From: Brugia malayi
Lineage: Eukaryota > Nematoda > Chromadorea > Rhabditida > Onchocercidae
Assembly (NCBI RefSeq): GCF_000002995.4
Contig: NW_025062476.1
Span: forward strand, 496,001-560,000
Direction of reading: 5' to 3'
Length of the DNA stretch: 64,000 nt
Shown here piece after piece: positions 51,386 to 62,800 of this stretch. Under the pieces are notes generated by a model. It worked only from the letters and a program-made list of their open reading frames with translations. It was not told where the DNA came from and made no database searches. Numbering within the stretch: the stretch's first letter is position 1; each line of letters opens with the position of its first letter. A program made the position numbers and the translations under genes.

Positions 51386-51669
51386 AATGGATATCAAACC
51401 GTGAAATGTTCATACTGCAAGGACGAGCTGTTATTTCTTTCTTACCATGGAACGTTTATTTGCCGGTGTTCATGAATTAGCAGATGGTGTGATGGGGTTG
51501 GTAGGTGATGACTGGTGGCGGGGTGTTATAAGTGATAGGGAATGAGTGCGAATGAGCGCTAAATTGAGTGTTAAGTTCTGTTAGAATGAGTTAACTGCTA
51601 GTAACGATGAGAATGCAACGGAAAATTTGAGTCTATAAATGAAATCTGTAAGTATTCAGTGTATTTCAG
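51386..51669. promoter_or_regulatory. Shared head-to-head upstream region of MTRR and SDHD
   Basis: Only 284 bases separate the two opposing start codons. The minus strand has CTTGCAG about 37 bases before the MTRR ATG, and the plus strand has TATTTCAG directly against the SDHD ATG. Both look like spliced-leader acceptors. A bidirectional promoter is the simplest reading. Confidence 0.5.
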
Positions 51670-52827
51670 ATGTTGTCAGCCACTGGTCGTATTGTACCGG
51701 TAAGCACGAGATTTGTTTATCCTCGCTTACTACAGCGATCCCTGGCAGAAGTAGTCTCGGATCGTCCACAATTTGATCCCATTGTGTAAGCATTCCCTAA
51801 ATTTAAGTCTTGCCAAAATGATTGGCTATTTTTTTTTTCTTTTTAAACAAGTTAAAATTGAAAGAGCAAATTTGAACCGAAATTTTTTTATCTAAAATTC
51901 AGGTTTATAAAATTATAGAGTGTTTTTGAACTCTTGTATTTTTGGTGTTTAATGTATGAGATTAATTTTTTAATTAATTGACAAGTCATTACATCATCAT
52001 ATATTGACTGTAGCTACCATAAATTATCTGTTTTATAAGGTGATTGAAATATTTCTTCTGAATTAACTTAGCTCTTTATTGCAGCGCTCGAAAAAAATTC
52101 AAAGAGACGCATAATCATTCAACGATGTTCAAGATCGAGAAGTACTTTTCGGCTGCAATGCTTCCACTTCTTCCAGCTGCTTACTTTATCCATGGACCAG
52201 TCATGGATACTGCTTTGGCAGTTGCAATCACATTGCATGTCCACTGGGGTCTTCATGGTGTACTGAGTGTAAGTCTTATAGTTTAACTTCAAGATAAGAA
52301 AAAAAAATTTAATTAAATTCCTTGACTAAGGTTTTTTCGAACTCTCAATACTGTGTAGTATCGAGCAATTGAAATGAAGATGTTATCTATTTAAGGCGGT
52401 TTGAACAAACAGAACAACGCATCAAAACATGTTACTTGCATAACTTGCATGAGAATGGACAAATATACTTGCATAACATATGAGAATGGTGGGTTAGAAT
52501 GGCTAAACATAAATAGCTTAATGAGTGTAAAGTCTTAAAAGAAGAGTTGCTAACAGAAAATTGTGTCCAGTAATAGAGCGCAGCAAAATACATGTTGTTT
52601 GTTTCCATACATTGAATTTATTCGAAATTATGCTTTGAAAGTTTATTATTATAAAGTTGTGTATTTAGGATTATGGTCGTGCATTTGTGCTTGGGACAAC
52701 AGCTGCAAAAATTGTCCAGGGACCAGTTTCCTACATACTTAGCATTTGTCTTCTTGCTGGTTTGCTGCATTTCAATTCCTATGATGTTGGCATAACGAAA
52801 GCATTTGAAATGGTCTGGTCTTTGTAA
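51670..52827 (+). CDS. SDHD: Succinate dehydrogenase membrane anchor subunit D
   Basis: This is the small cytochrome b anchor of mitochondrial complex II; it helps bind haem b and the quinone. Exons 51670-51785, 52085-52268 and 52669-52827 are in phase (152 residues, TAA 52825-52827). The N-terminus is basic and Ser-rich ([19 protein letters not shown]), fitting a mitochondrial presequence. Three hydrophobic segments follow: [36 protein letters not shown]; and [18 protein letters not shown]. The HVHWG motif supplies the likely haem-ligand His, and SDYGR matches the quinone-site Asp-Tyr of the family. Nematode complex II can work in reverse with rhodoquinone in low oxygen; nothing in this subunit by itself shows which mode is used here. 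Confidence 0.92.
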
Positions 52828-53573
52828 TGCAAATATCGGCCTATGACAACTAATTTTTTTCTACTTGTACATTCTTTATTTGTAAAAGAGAATTTCCTAG
52901 TCCATGATTATTTTATCTTTGTTCTTTTAGAGAGTTATTAGAACATTGTATAGTTTTAAAAAAGTGAAGCATTACCGAAGTGTCATTTCCATCCAAAATG
53001 TATGTCTTGCTTTTCGTGATATATAAGTAACAATGATGATCTGATTTGTACACAGTTTTTAGCGTGGATTACAATTTTTTTTTTTTTGTTTCCTGTATAA
53101 AAAATGTGTTCTTTTTTGTAGTCGGTTTCTAATAAAATAATTAAGTGCGGTGTGTCACTAAACAACCGAAGGAACAACATTTTCTGCAGAATTGCTTTTC
53201 CAGACTATCACGAATCCAACGAAAAAGTTCAACATTTAAAGCTTTTGTGATAAGTATCTACTTTTACATTTGCCACCGTTTCCTGCATTTTCGTTTAACC
53301 CATGCTGCTTTCAAAATATTGATAAAATTTGATATGTAGAGCAGATAGTTGCATATTTGGATCTAGGTATGGAAGTGGAAATTGCCATTTTATACAAAAA
53401 AGATTATTCATGTTTCTCAATGATTTGTAATGCTGTCTAAGGAAAGTGGCAGCATTTCTGAAGTTTCACTTTTAAGAAAATGAACGATCTAGGTGAGATT
53501 TATCCACATTCTCATTGTTTCAAAATGTGTGTTAATGTGGATTACGATCTAGTGATAAAATTTATTTTGCTAC
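52828..53573. other. SDHD 3' region and intergenic spacer
   Basis: Contains AATAAA at 53131-53136, a plausible end for the SDHD transcript about 300 bases after its stop. No exon is recognised; the minus strand was searched for missing MTRR flavodoxin exons without success. Confidence 0.5.
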
Positions 53574-55095
53574 ATGCGGTTGTTGCTTTGTTGTTCCATT
53601 CTAGTAAATATTGGTAGGAATGCGGTGCTATGCTACGTTTGTCATGTTTATTCACAGGATTTGAACGTAATTTTGGTTCCCGGGGCAAATATAATCCCGA
53701 GAAGCGTCGTTTTGGTCTGTAGTGTCATAAAAAGAGATCTGTGGTTGTTAAATTTTTGTTAAAAATGTCAATATCATTAAAATCAAAAAATTTATCTTTG
53801 CAATAAAACGAAGTTGCAAATTCGTCGCAAAGAAAATTTCACTGTATCAATGTGATGGGAGTGAAAATCTTTAACTCTTCTTTAAATTTCTTTCCAAGTA
53901 AACATTCTCAACATTAACATTATTATTTAGATGTATCAATTCCAGGCAACTAACTGTTCCTTTTGTTTTGGAGTTCTTCATTTCAATATATTTATAAGCG
54001 GTTGTCGTCGCAACGGGCATCAGGAGAGTAAAACTCTCAACGAATTTTTCGGTTTTTCTTTTTATACTACTAAAATTTTTTGCATCTGTGATAGGATCAG
54101 TAATGGAATGTGGTAGTTCTATAATACTGTATATTATGACTATATTGTGGTTAAAACTGAAGTTGAGATCCTTTTAATACTGTATGAAATAAGCTTTTCT
54201 GTACCTTTTAATCCTGTATCGAATAAGTTTTTTTTATTTTTATATTGGAAGTTATTCATTTAGGAGTAATGTGTAGCAGAAGTCCAACCTATTGTGGTTA
54301 TAATCTTTGTTGCTGTGCTTCTACTAATTGCTATAATGAACTACGTAATCACTTCCTTCGAGGCATTCTTCAACTCAAAAGAGGTATTTAAAAGATTCAA
54401 AGAATGAAACTGAAACATCTGCCAAAACAAAATGTACAATTTCTTTAATGAATTCAAGTGAAGTCGATAATTCCAGGTGTAATTTGTGATGTCTATCGCC
54501 AACAATGGATAGGAAATAGTCGTTCTAAAGGTTTAAACAGATCATCCTATCCGACATCCGAACAATTATACAGACGTACCGATTGTAGCGCATGTGTCTC
54601 GCTGGTTGATGAAGGAGGTGTAGAAATGAGCTGTGCTGAAGATCTTGGTAATGTTTGTCGTAATATGGATCTACTTGTTGGTGGTCCTATAGTATGCAGT
54701 GGAAATGGTGATTGCTGCTGTCAGGTGAATATTTGTTGAATTATTTGCAAACAAATCTGTTAGAATGAATACATTACAAGTGATTGTATCTAAAATACAA
54801 CTAATTCTCGATATTATCAAGACATGAGAGTAAATGTATTCCATTTTAGGGAGAAAACTGTTCAGAAGCATTACGGAATTTCTATTCAGGTTATCAAAAA
54901 GTGTTGGGAACACCGCAAATGTTTGCAGTATTAAGCAATGCTCATTGTCTATATTCCAATTCACTAATTATTGCGGTTTGCTTATCCATAACTGTTCTTT
55001 TAGGACAATGGTTTCATTCTCAAATGTCTTCACTGCATTCTCCATTGAAAGGGAAGAGTCTGCATCCAGAATTTCTTTCTGTATTTCAATTATAA
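53574..55095 (+). CDS. Secreted or membrane-anchored Cys-rich protein with two Ly6/ET-like modules
   Basis: Exons 53574-53666, 53931-54027, 54264-54383, 54477-54724 and 54850-55095 are in phase (267 residues). The start MRLLLCCSILVNIGRNAV followed by LCYVC is a short signal peptide next to the first module cysteines. Module 1 ends with GYNLCCCASTNCYNEL. Module 2 begins GVICDVYRQQW, contains TDCSACVS and SCAEDLGNVC, and ends with GDCCCQGENCSEAL. The repeated endings CCCxxxxC are typical of nematode ET/Ly6-like cysteine modules. A hydrophobic segment LIIAVCLSITVLLGQWF near residues 230-246 followed by a short tail suggests a transmembrane anchor. Function unknown; family members are often surface or secreted. 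The exon 2 donor (GAGA/gtaaaa) was chosen by phase. Confidence 0.65.
54168..54232. repeat. Short tandem duplication in an intron
   Basis: Two neighbouring copies of about 30 bases share CCTTTTAAT-CTGTAT-GAATAAG. They lie in the intron between exons 2 and 3 of the Ly6/ET-like gene. Confidence 0.6.
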
Positions 55096-56805
55096 ATTTT
55101 TGATTTGTCTGGTTAATAGAACGATACATTGATCAAATATCACGAATACACATTATTAAAGTAAATTGCAACTACAGATTGAAAATATTGATCATTTTTG
55201 TAGTTTCTAGACCTGAATCTCAAATGCATTTTAAATTTTGATGTGTTAAAAGGTGATTAAATTACGCTAAGAGTTTTTGTATATTAAAGAAGGAAAAAAG
55301 TTTTATTATTATCAAATTTTATTTTAATAAAGTATTAAAACTATTTAAAAATATCAATCCATTAAAAAAAAAAAAAAATAGATATTTTCAACTTAATTGA
55401 TTATTTTATATGCATTTCTTGGGTGCTGGTTATACATGATTTGATCATTTCACAGCAATAATAATAAAATAAATTTAAAAAAAAGCTTAATTATTAAAGT
55501 TTTCAACAATAATTCAAGTAAAAAAAAAGTAAAAAAATGAAACTTTTTGCTCTTCATAATGTTCACAATTCACAACTTATCATAATGTATCACCATTAAT
55601 TGAAATGATTATATTTAAACAAGAAATAACTAAAAATGAAGGAAAAAATTTAAACGAAAAGAAGAAAAACGATTTATCATAATTATTCTTTAACTTTTGT
55701 GATATATCATAATGTTTATATAAAAATTATGAAAATGAAATATTTTTGAGAAAATATATTTAATATTAAGTTACTTTTACAAGACATAGTTATTTCATTT
55801 CTTCTACGTTTGATTTTAACAAATTTTTATTTCTCAAAGCTAATTAAATAATTAGATAATTAAGTAAATTATAATATATATATATATATATATTTTTCAG
55901 TTGAATATTTAAAAAAATCAATGAATAAAAGAAAAAGGAAAAAAAGAATGGACAAAAGGATAAAAACTAATTAGCATAAAACTTTGCGAAATATAATAGC
56001 CATTGAGATACTATAGTAAATAAAATCATGTAAAATACATAAGGTTCGGAATCATTATTTTCATAATGGCAAAACGCGCCATTTTCAAACGAACTGTTGA
56101 ATTTGAACTCTTGCTTTTGTCTCGTCTTTTTTTTTCATCATTACGGTGTTTGTTTGTTTTGTCCCATACAGATGGTGAAGTTTTTGTCATTTTATTTTTT
56201 TAAGGCTTAATTAATTAACTGTAAGTGATAGAATAAGAATAGACGAAATTATTTAACATTTTTGTGATCCCTTAATGATAAAGTGAAAATTCAATATTTA
56301 ACACAATTAAAATGATAATACGACTTAAAATAATTGCAATTATATAAATTTTAATTTTTAACTGCCAATTAAAGCTTGAATGCTAATTTAGTAGATTTTG
56401 GCTTAAGATTTACAGATTACAGAAATTTTAAATTTGAAATTGACATATAAAAGTAGTAGTAGTTCGTTATGACCGGAATTAAATGTCAAGTATATAAAAG
56501 AGCATGAGGTTATTCTAATAGTGTTAAACTTCTCAAATAGCGTATTATATACATTTATTATATCTGTCGCAAATTTGCATTGGAAGCTTCCACGCAGTCA
56601 ACTTTGTTTAATTTCATCTGTAGGCACCATTAATGGAAGACTGAATTATCAACTGCTTTATTATTATATTTTGTGATTATTACAGCTTACATATGTCTTT
56701 CTATTAAATTTACCTATTTGACCATCTATTATACATGTTAGAGATCATTGTAGATCATTATTTCATCGAAACTGGTAGTTCCTGGATTTCGATTTCAATC
56801 TTAAA
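55096..56805. other. AT-rich intergenic region upstream of the myosin gene
   Basis: About 1.7 kb with extreme A/T content, A runs and (TA)n at 55874-55892. No coding exon was recognised. The promoter and any 5' non-coding exon of the myosin gene should lie here. Confidence 0.5.
55874..55892. repeat. (TA)n microsatellite
   Basis: Uninterrupted TA dinucleotide run in AT-rich intergenic DNA. Confidence 0.85.
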
Positions 56806-59800
56806 ATGAAGAAACTGGGAACTATAAATAAGACGAATCCAAAACAGGATGAACGTGTTTGGGTACCAGATGCTGCCGAAGGATTTGTGTTAGGTGTCGT
56901 AATTCGAGTAAGTTTTGAGGTAGAACTTTTGTCAGACAGTTTATTTTACAAAGTGTAATTTGAGCTTTCCCGTAGTAATTTTTATTGGTACAAATCAATT
57001 ATAGTAATTTTTAAAATGAGATTATGTGAACTAAGCTTGATATTGTTGATTCAGCGATATTCATTCAGTTAAATATTCGACTTTTGTTGCTAATTTGATC
57101 ATTTTATCTATGATTCTATGATTTGCTCCAATAAATAAAATTTTTGTGGAGAATATCTACTTCAGTTACACGTAAGCAAATCGAATAATAGGGAAATTGT
57201 GATGTGAAACAGTGCAGTACTTGCATTTGGGAGTTAAGAAAATTACGAATTAGATATCACTTTTAATTCTGAATCACTGTTGACGAAGGTTAACCTTGTT
57301 AAGTTCATGCAGGATAAGAGATTATTATGTGACTGTTTTTGAGGAGTGGTATCATTATGAAGTTAGCAAAGTGTTTTAGCTGAAATAAGTTGTCGTTATG
57401 TTGCAGAATGTAGCAGATGATCGTGTATTATTGAGAATTGAAGACACGGGTCGTGAAAAAACTGTGTGCCGGGAAGAGTTGCAATCTGTAAATCCTGCTA
57501 AATTAGATAAAATAGAGGATATGTCATCGCTTTCATATTTAAACGAAGCTTGTGTATTACACAATCTTCGGCAGCGATACTATTCATCGCTTATTTATGT
57601 AAGTTTGCGACAGTGTTTCTAATTATTTATGTAAACAGCTAATGCTAGTAGTAATTTATTGGAGGCTAACTGTTGAGGTTAAAGTTGCTGATATGCCAGT
57701 TGATAAGATAAAGGTCAAGAAATTCACTGCAGTGCATATCGTTTATATACCTTCTATCTGCAGACGTACTCCGGCTTATTTTGTGTTGTCATCAATCCGT
57801 ACAAATGGATGCCTCATATCTATTCAGCAACAGTGATGAAAAGTTATCGTGGACGAAAGCGACACGAAGTACCTCCTCATGTGTTCGCTGTGACCGATTG
57901 TGCTTATCACGAAATGTTGCATCGTTCGTTTTTGTGAATTTATATGGTAGTGAAAGTTGTAGAAATCAGGAATGTAAAGATGAAGTACTAGGAGAATAAG
58001 TCTGAATTTTCTGAAATTTCAGAGCGAGAAGATCAATCCATTCTTTGTACAGGAGAATCAGGTGCTGGAAAAACGGAAAATACGAAGAAAGTGATCCAGT
58101 ATTTAGCAGATATTGCAGGTGCTGGACGGCACATGCGCTCATCAGTTGGAAGGAGTCCTGGAAAGGTTGTGTTTCTCATGAAACTTTTTTTTTTCAGTGA
58201 AAATCTCTCTCAGATTTTCTGGAAAGATGTGAATTTACGCAAATTTTAATTTTTAGAAATTTTGGACTATGACAATGGGATTTCAGATCCAAAATTTTAT
58301 TTATTATTGTTTGAAATTATTTATTTATATTTAATTTTTTTTTCTATGCAGAGTCAGTTGCCGATACCATTGCCATTGTCGCCTCTTTCGGAGAGCTCCG
58401 CATCTGTAGTAAGTTTTTTTTTTTTTCTTGTTATGATAGCAAGTGCTCTTTTCTGAGAAGAAAATATTAGATATTGAAAATATAGGGTCAGTTGGAAGAT
58501 CAGTTGCTACTAGCGAACCCAATACTCGAGGCTTTCGGTAACAGTAAAACAGTTAAGAATGACAATTCTTCAAGATTTGTAAGTTAAACTTCTCTTTTTA
58601 TTATTTGTGATTTCGACTGATTTCTGATAACTAGATGATCATTTTCTTAAAATTCGACTTTTTTTTACAATTTTCATTTCATTGTTTTACACCATTTTTC
58701 TTTTTTCTTTTACCATTATTTAGCGATTTTTATTTTTGTAGTTTCCTTTCTGTATGTAATTCGAAAATTGGAAATGAATCATTGTTTAATGTAGCTGGAA
58801 GATTTCAGATTTTTGATTTTTTTTTCTCTATAGGAAAATGAATTTTAGGAATAAAAGAAATCGATAGTTTTAGATTTTTCATCTTTATTTATTCGAAGTT
58901 ATTAGTTCAGCTACTTAATTTTTTGTAGGGTAAATTTATCAGGATAAATTTCGACCAAAGTGGTTGTATATCTGGTGCAAATATCGAACATTATTTGCTG
59001 GAAAAGTCGCGTACTATTCGGCAAGCAACAAATGAGCGATCATTCCACTTTTTTTATCAATTATTGCTTGGTTCATCTGTTAACAAAAAAAGTATATTAT
59101 TTTTTGAATATTTAACAGTGTTTAAATTTGGGTGTTCCGTATGATGGAAAACGTGTAAATCTATTAATCCAATTTGAAATGGCATATGAGTGTAGTAAAA
59201 ACTGTTAACTGTTCTAGATCACCACTGTTCAGCTTTATGCTACATTTTATTGTGCCATGAATACTTCTAAGACGTTTTGTTATCAGTTTTTTAGAATATT
59301 TTCGTAGTGTCAGGATTATTTTTTGTTTTAATTAGAGTAAGTTTTGAGTATAAAACAAAAAGATAACCAATCATGCAGTGAATTTTCAATCTGATTTTGA
59401 AATAAAGCAGTTATTTTGCAGGCATGTTTTTAATGGATAATATCGACAGCTATCGTTTCCTTACTAATGGAAGTCTCATCATCCCGAATATTGATGATGC
59501 TTCCGAATTATCAACTACTTTGAATGCAATGAGAGGGATGGATTTTTCAGATGCAGACATCGATAGTAAGTTAAATCATCCAGTTTGAAATAGAAGATAC
59601 TATATCCATTTTCCGGAATTGTAGTAAAAACTCTCAACTGTTCTGGATTGCTGTTTAGATTTATCTGCATTTCATTATTCTATGAATTACATCGTGAGAT
59701 TTTCAAATATTTACTTCAGAAGGGTGAACATGATATTTAGCACTAACAGTGAAGTTGGACTTTAAATCTAGCAGTAACATTTCTTTGTTATTTGAAAATA

Positions 59801-62800
59801 ATAGAACAGCTGAATTATTATTTCAGCAATTATGCGAATAACAAGTGCTGTTTTACTATTAGGAAACTTATCCTTTACTGAAGATCGTACTTCTGATCAA
59901 GCAATACTCGTCGATGACAGAGGTTTCGTTTCATTTTAATGTGCTTAATATTTTGATCGTTTACGTAGTCGATGTCTTTTTTTTTTTAGAATTTCGATGC
60001 TAACTGTGTCACAAGTTTGGTGTTAGATTTCTTTTCTTTTTTTATTCATTTCATCTTAATAAATTACTAATTTCAGTTGCTCAAAAAATATGTTGCTTAC
60101 TTGGATTGCCAGTTTCGGATTTAGCAAAAGCATTTCTAAAACCAAGGGTAAAGGTCAGTGTGATTTTTCAGCTATTAGTCATACTCAGATATATTAGGTG
60201 TATATATAGCGCATGTGCATGCATGAAATCAAATTTCAGGTTGGTCGTGATTATGTGCATAAAGCACAAACCCGTGAGCAGGTTCAGTATGCGGTTGAAG
60301 CTATTGCAAAAGCAAGCTATGAAAGAATGTTTCGATGGCTGGTGACGCGGATTAATCGTTCTTTGGGGCGTTCTACAAGCAGTGGGACAACTTTCATCGG
60401 AATACTCGATATTGCCGGGTAAATTTTGAAGTTTTGATGGGTTTCTTCCAAAAAAAATCCATTTAATTATAAGAATGACATTGATTATAGAAAAATTACT
60501 AAGCATTGAAATCGGAGATATAAAGTATTCTGAAGTACTGTTAAGTTGCTATATTATCAGGTTTCATAAAACGTTTATATATCGTTTAACTAGAACCCTA
60601 AAAATTCTAATCCTTAATTTTTTAGTCATAAGCAGCAAAAAAAAAAAAAAAAATCAAAATTGTATTTATATGTGAAATATACATTCTTACACATAATTTT
60701 AGATTTGAAATATTCGATTTGAACACTTTCGAACAATTATGCATCAATTACACGAATGAAAAATTACAACAATTATTCAATAATACTATGTTCGTTTTGG
60801 AACAGGAGATATATCGAAAGGAAGGTATCGAATGGAGTTTTATTGACTTTGGCCTTGATTTGCAACCGACTATCGATCTTATTGAAAAAGTAAGCATTTT
60901 TAATGTATTATGGAATGTGACCTATTTGTATGGAAGTTTGGAACAAATGGAATTTTTTTGGTTAATATAAAATGAACAGTCTAGAAATTATTTCATACAA
61001 GTTGTATTGCTATGCTGATAGAATCTTAGTAGAGTGAATATGTTGCAAAATGCGTAAAATTCTTAATGACCATTTCTAGTGATGCGGAAAACCTTTCTGG
61101 TGCCCTAAAATTTGTCGGAAGGCGAACATCATTTCTGATAAAAAAGTATATAATCTGTTTATTTTTTTATAGCCATTAGGTGTTTTATCATTGTTGGATG
61201 AGCAGTGTATATTTCCGAAGTCAACTGACAAGTCATACGTGGAAAAATTGATTGCTAATCAGTCAAAACACCCGAAATTTATTGTGCCTGAATTCAGGAC
61301 GAAGTCTGATTTTGCTATTGTTCATTATGCAGGCCGTGTAGATTATTCTGCAGGTAATTTGCACAGGGATGATTATATGTGAGGTGTTTGCAGTAAACTG
61401 AAATTTTAGCCATATAACTTTTTTGGAATAAATCAGTCAGTTTTATAAATTAAAAATTTATGTTTTGTAGATCAATGGTTAATGAAAAATATGGATCCAC
61501 TGAATGATTCGGTTGTGTTTTTACTTCAAAATTCGGGAGATCAACTTGTAGCAGAAATGTGGAAGAATGGTCTGTTCTTCTGGATGTTTTAAATAAGTTA
61601 CTTTTTGAATCTTATGGATTTGGGAAAGCATTCAAAATGATTACTACTACTGAACACTAAACCTGAACAATGCCTTCAAAGAATTGTACTATCCCCGTCA
61701 AATAGTATCATTTATTCGAATTTGAATCAATTCACACTGCAAATTATGATTTTTTTTTAAAATCTAACGTTCTGTTCTTATTTTTAATATTATTATAGCA
61801 GAATTTGCAAGTCTGGGTATGACTGATCAAACCGATTACGTATTTGGCGCACGAACAAAACGAGGAATGTTTCGCACGGTCGGACAAACGTATAAAGAAC
61901 AGCTGTCACGACTAATGAAAACATTGCAGAATACTTCTCCCCATTTCGTTCGATGCATTATTCCAAATTATGAAAAAAAGGTAAAACACTCAAAAAATCA
62001 AACTGGCACTTACTGTGGTATTTGAGTAATGTGATTTACTTCTCATCAAAAATGATTAGATCATGTTTTTGTCGAAGGTGTTTTAGGATCAGTATCGTTG
62101 GTTAAAGATGCTTTAAGACCAATTTTATAGTGAAGTTTTATTCAACGAAATGCATTTGTAACCACTTTTAGGCTGGTGTCATTAATGGGACCTTAGTATT
62201 AGATCAACTTCGTTGTAATGGTGTTTTGGAAGGCATCCGTATTTGTCGACAGGGCTATCCAAATAGAGCGCCGTTTCATGACTTTCGCAGGCGATACGAA
62301 TTGCTCGTTGATCGTGGAACTATTCCTCCTGGTTTCTTGGATGGAAAGGAAACTGTTAAGTATGAGTTTTTTTCAGCGTTGATCTTAAAATCTATTCTTT
62401 TTTCCTTCATCATTTTTATGTCAATTAACTTCGATGATAATGAGTAATACTTGAAATTCATGTTATTCATGAATGAAATGACATTCTTTTAGACGAATTC
62501 TTGCTGCACTGGAAGTGGATGCAAGTCTCTTTCGTATCGGTCAGTCAAAAGTATTTTTGCGATCTGGTGTTATTGCTGCCTTAGAAGAAATGCGTGATAA
62601 AGAGTTACAACATTTTGTAATTCAGTTTCAAACCTGCTGTCGTGGATATCTTGCTCGTCGTGCTTTTAAGAAACTTTTGCAGCAAGTTTCTGCAATTCGG
62701 ATAATCCAAAGGAACGGTTTAGCATGGTCGCGTTTGAAAGATTGGAACTGGTGGAGGTTGTTTGCTAAGGTTTCCTAGATTTTGAATCATTTCATAACGG

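Noticed and set aside
51386..57400. MTRR flavodoxin exons hidden upstream on the minus strand
   Set aside because: No minus-strand stretch here shows a flavodoxin pattern; an exon further away cannot be excluded.
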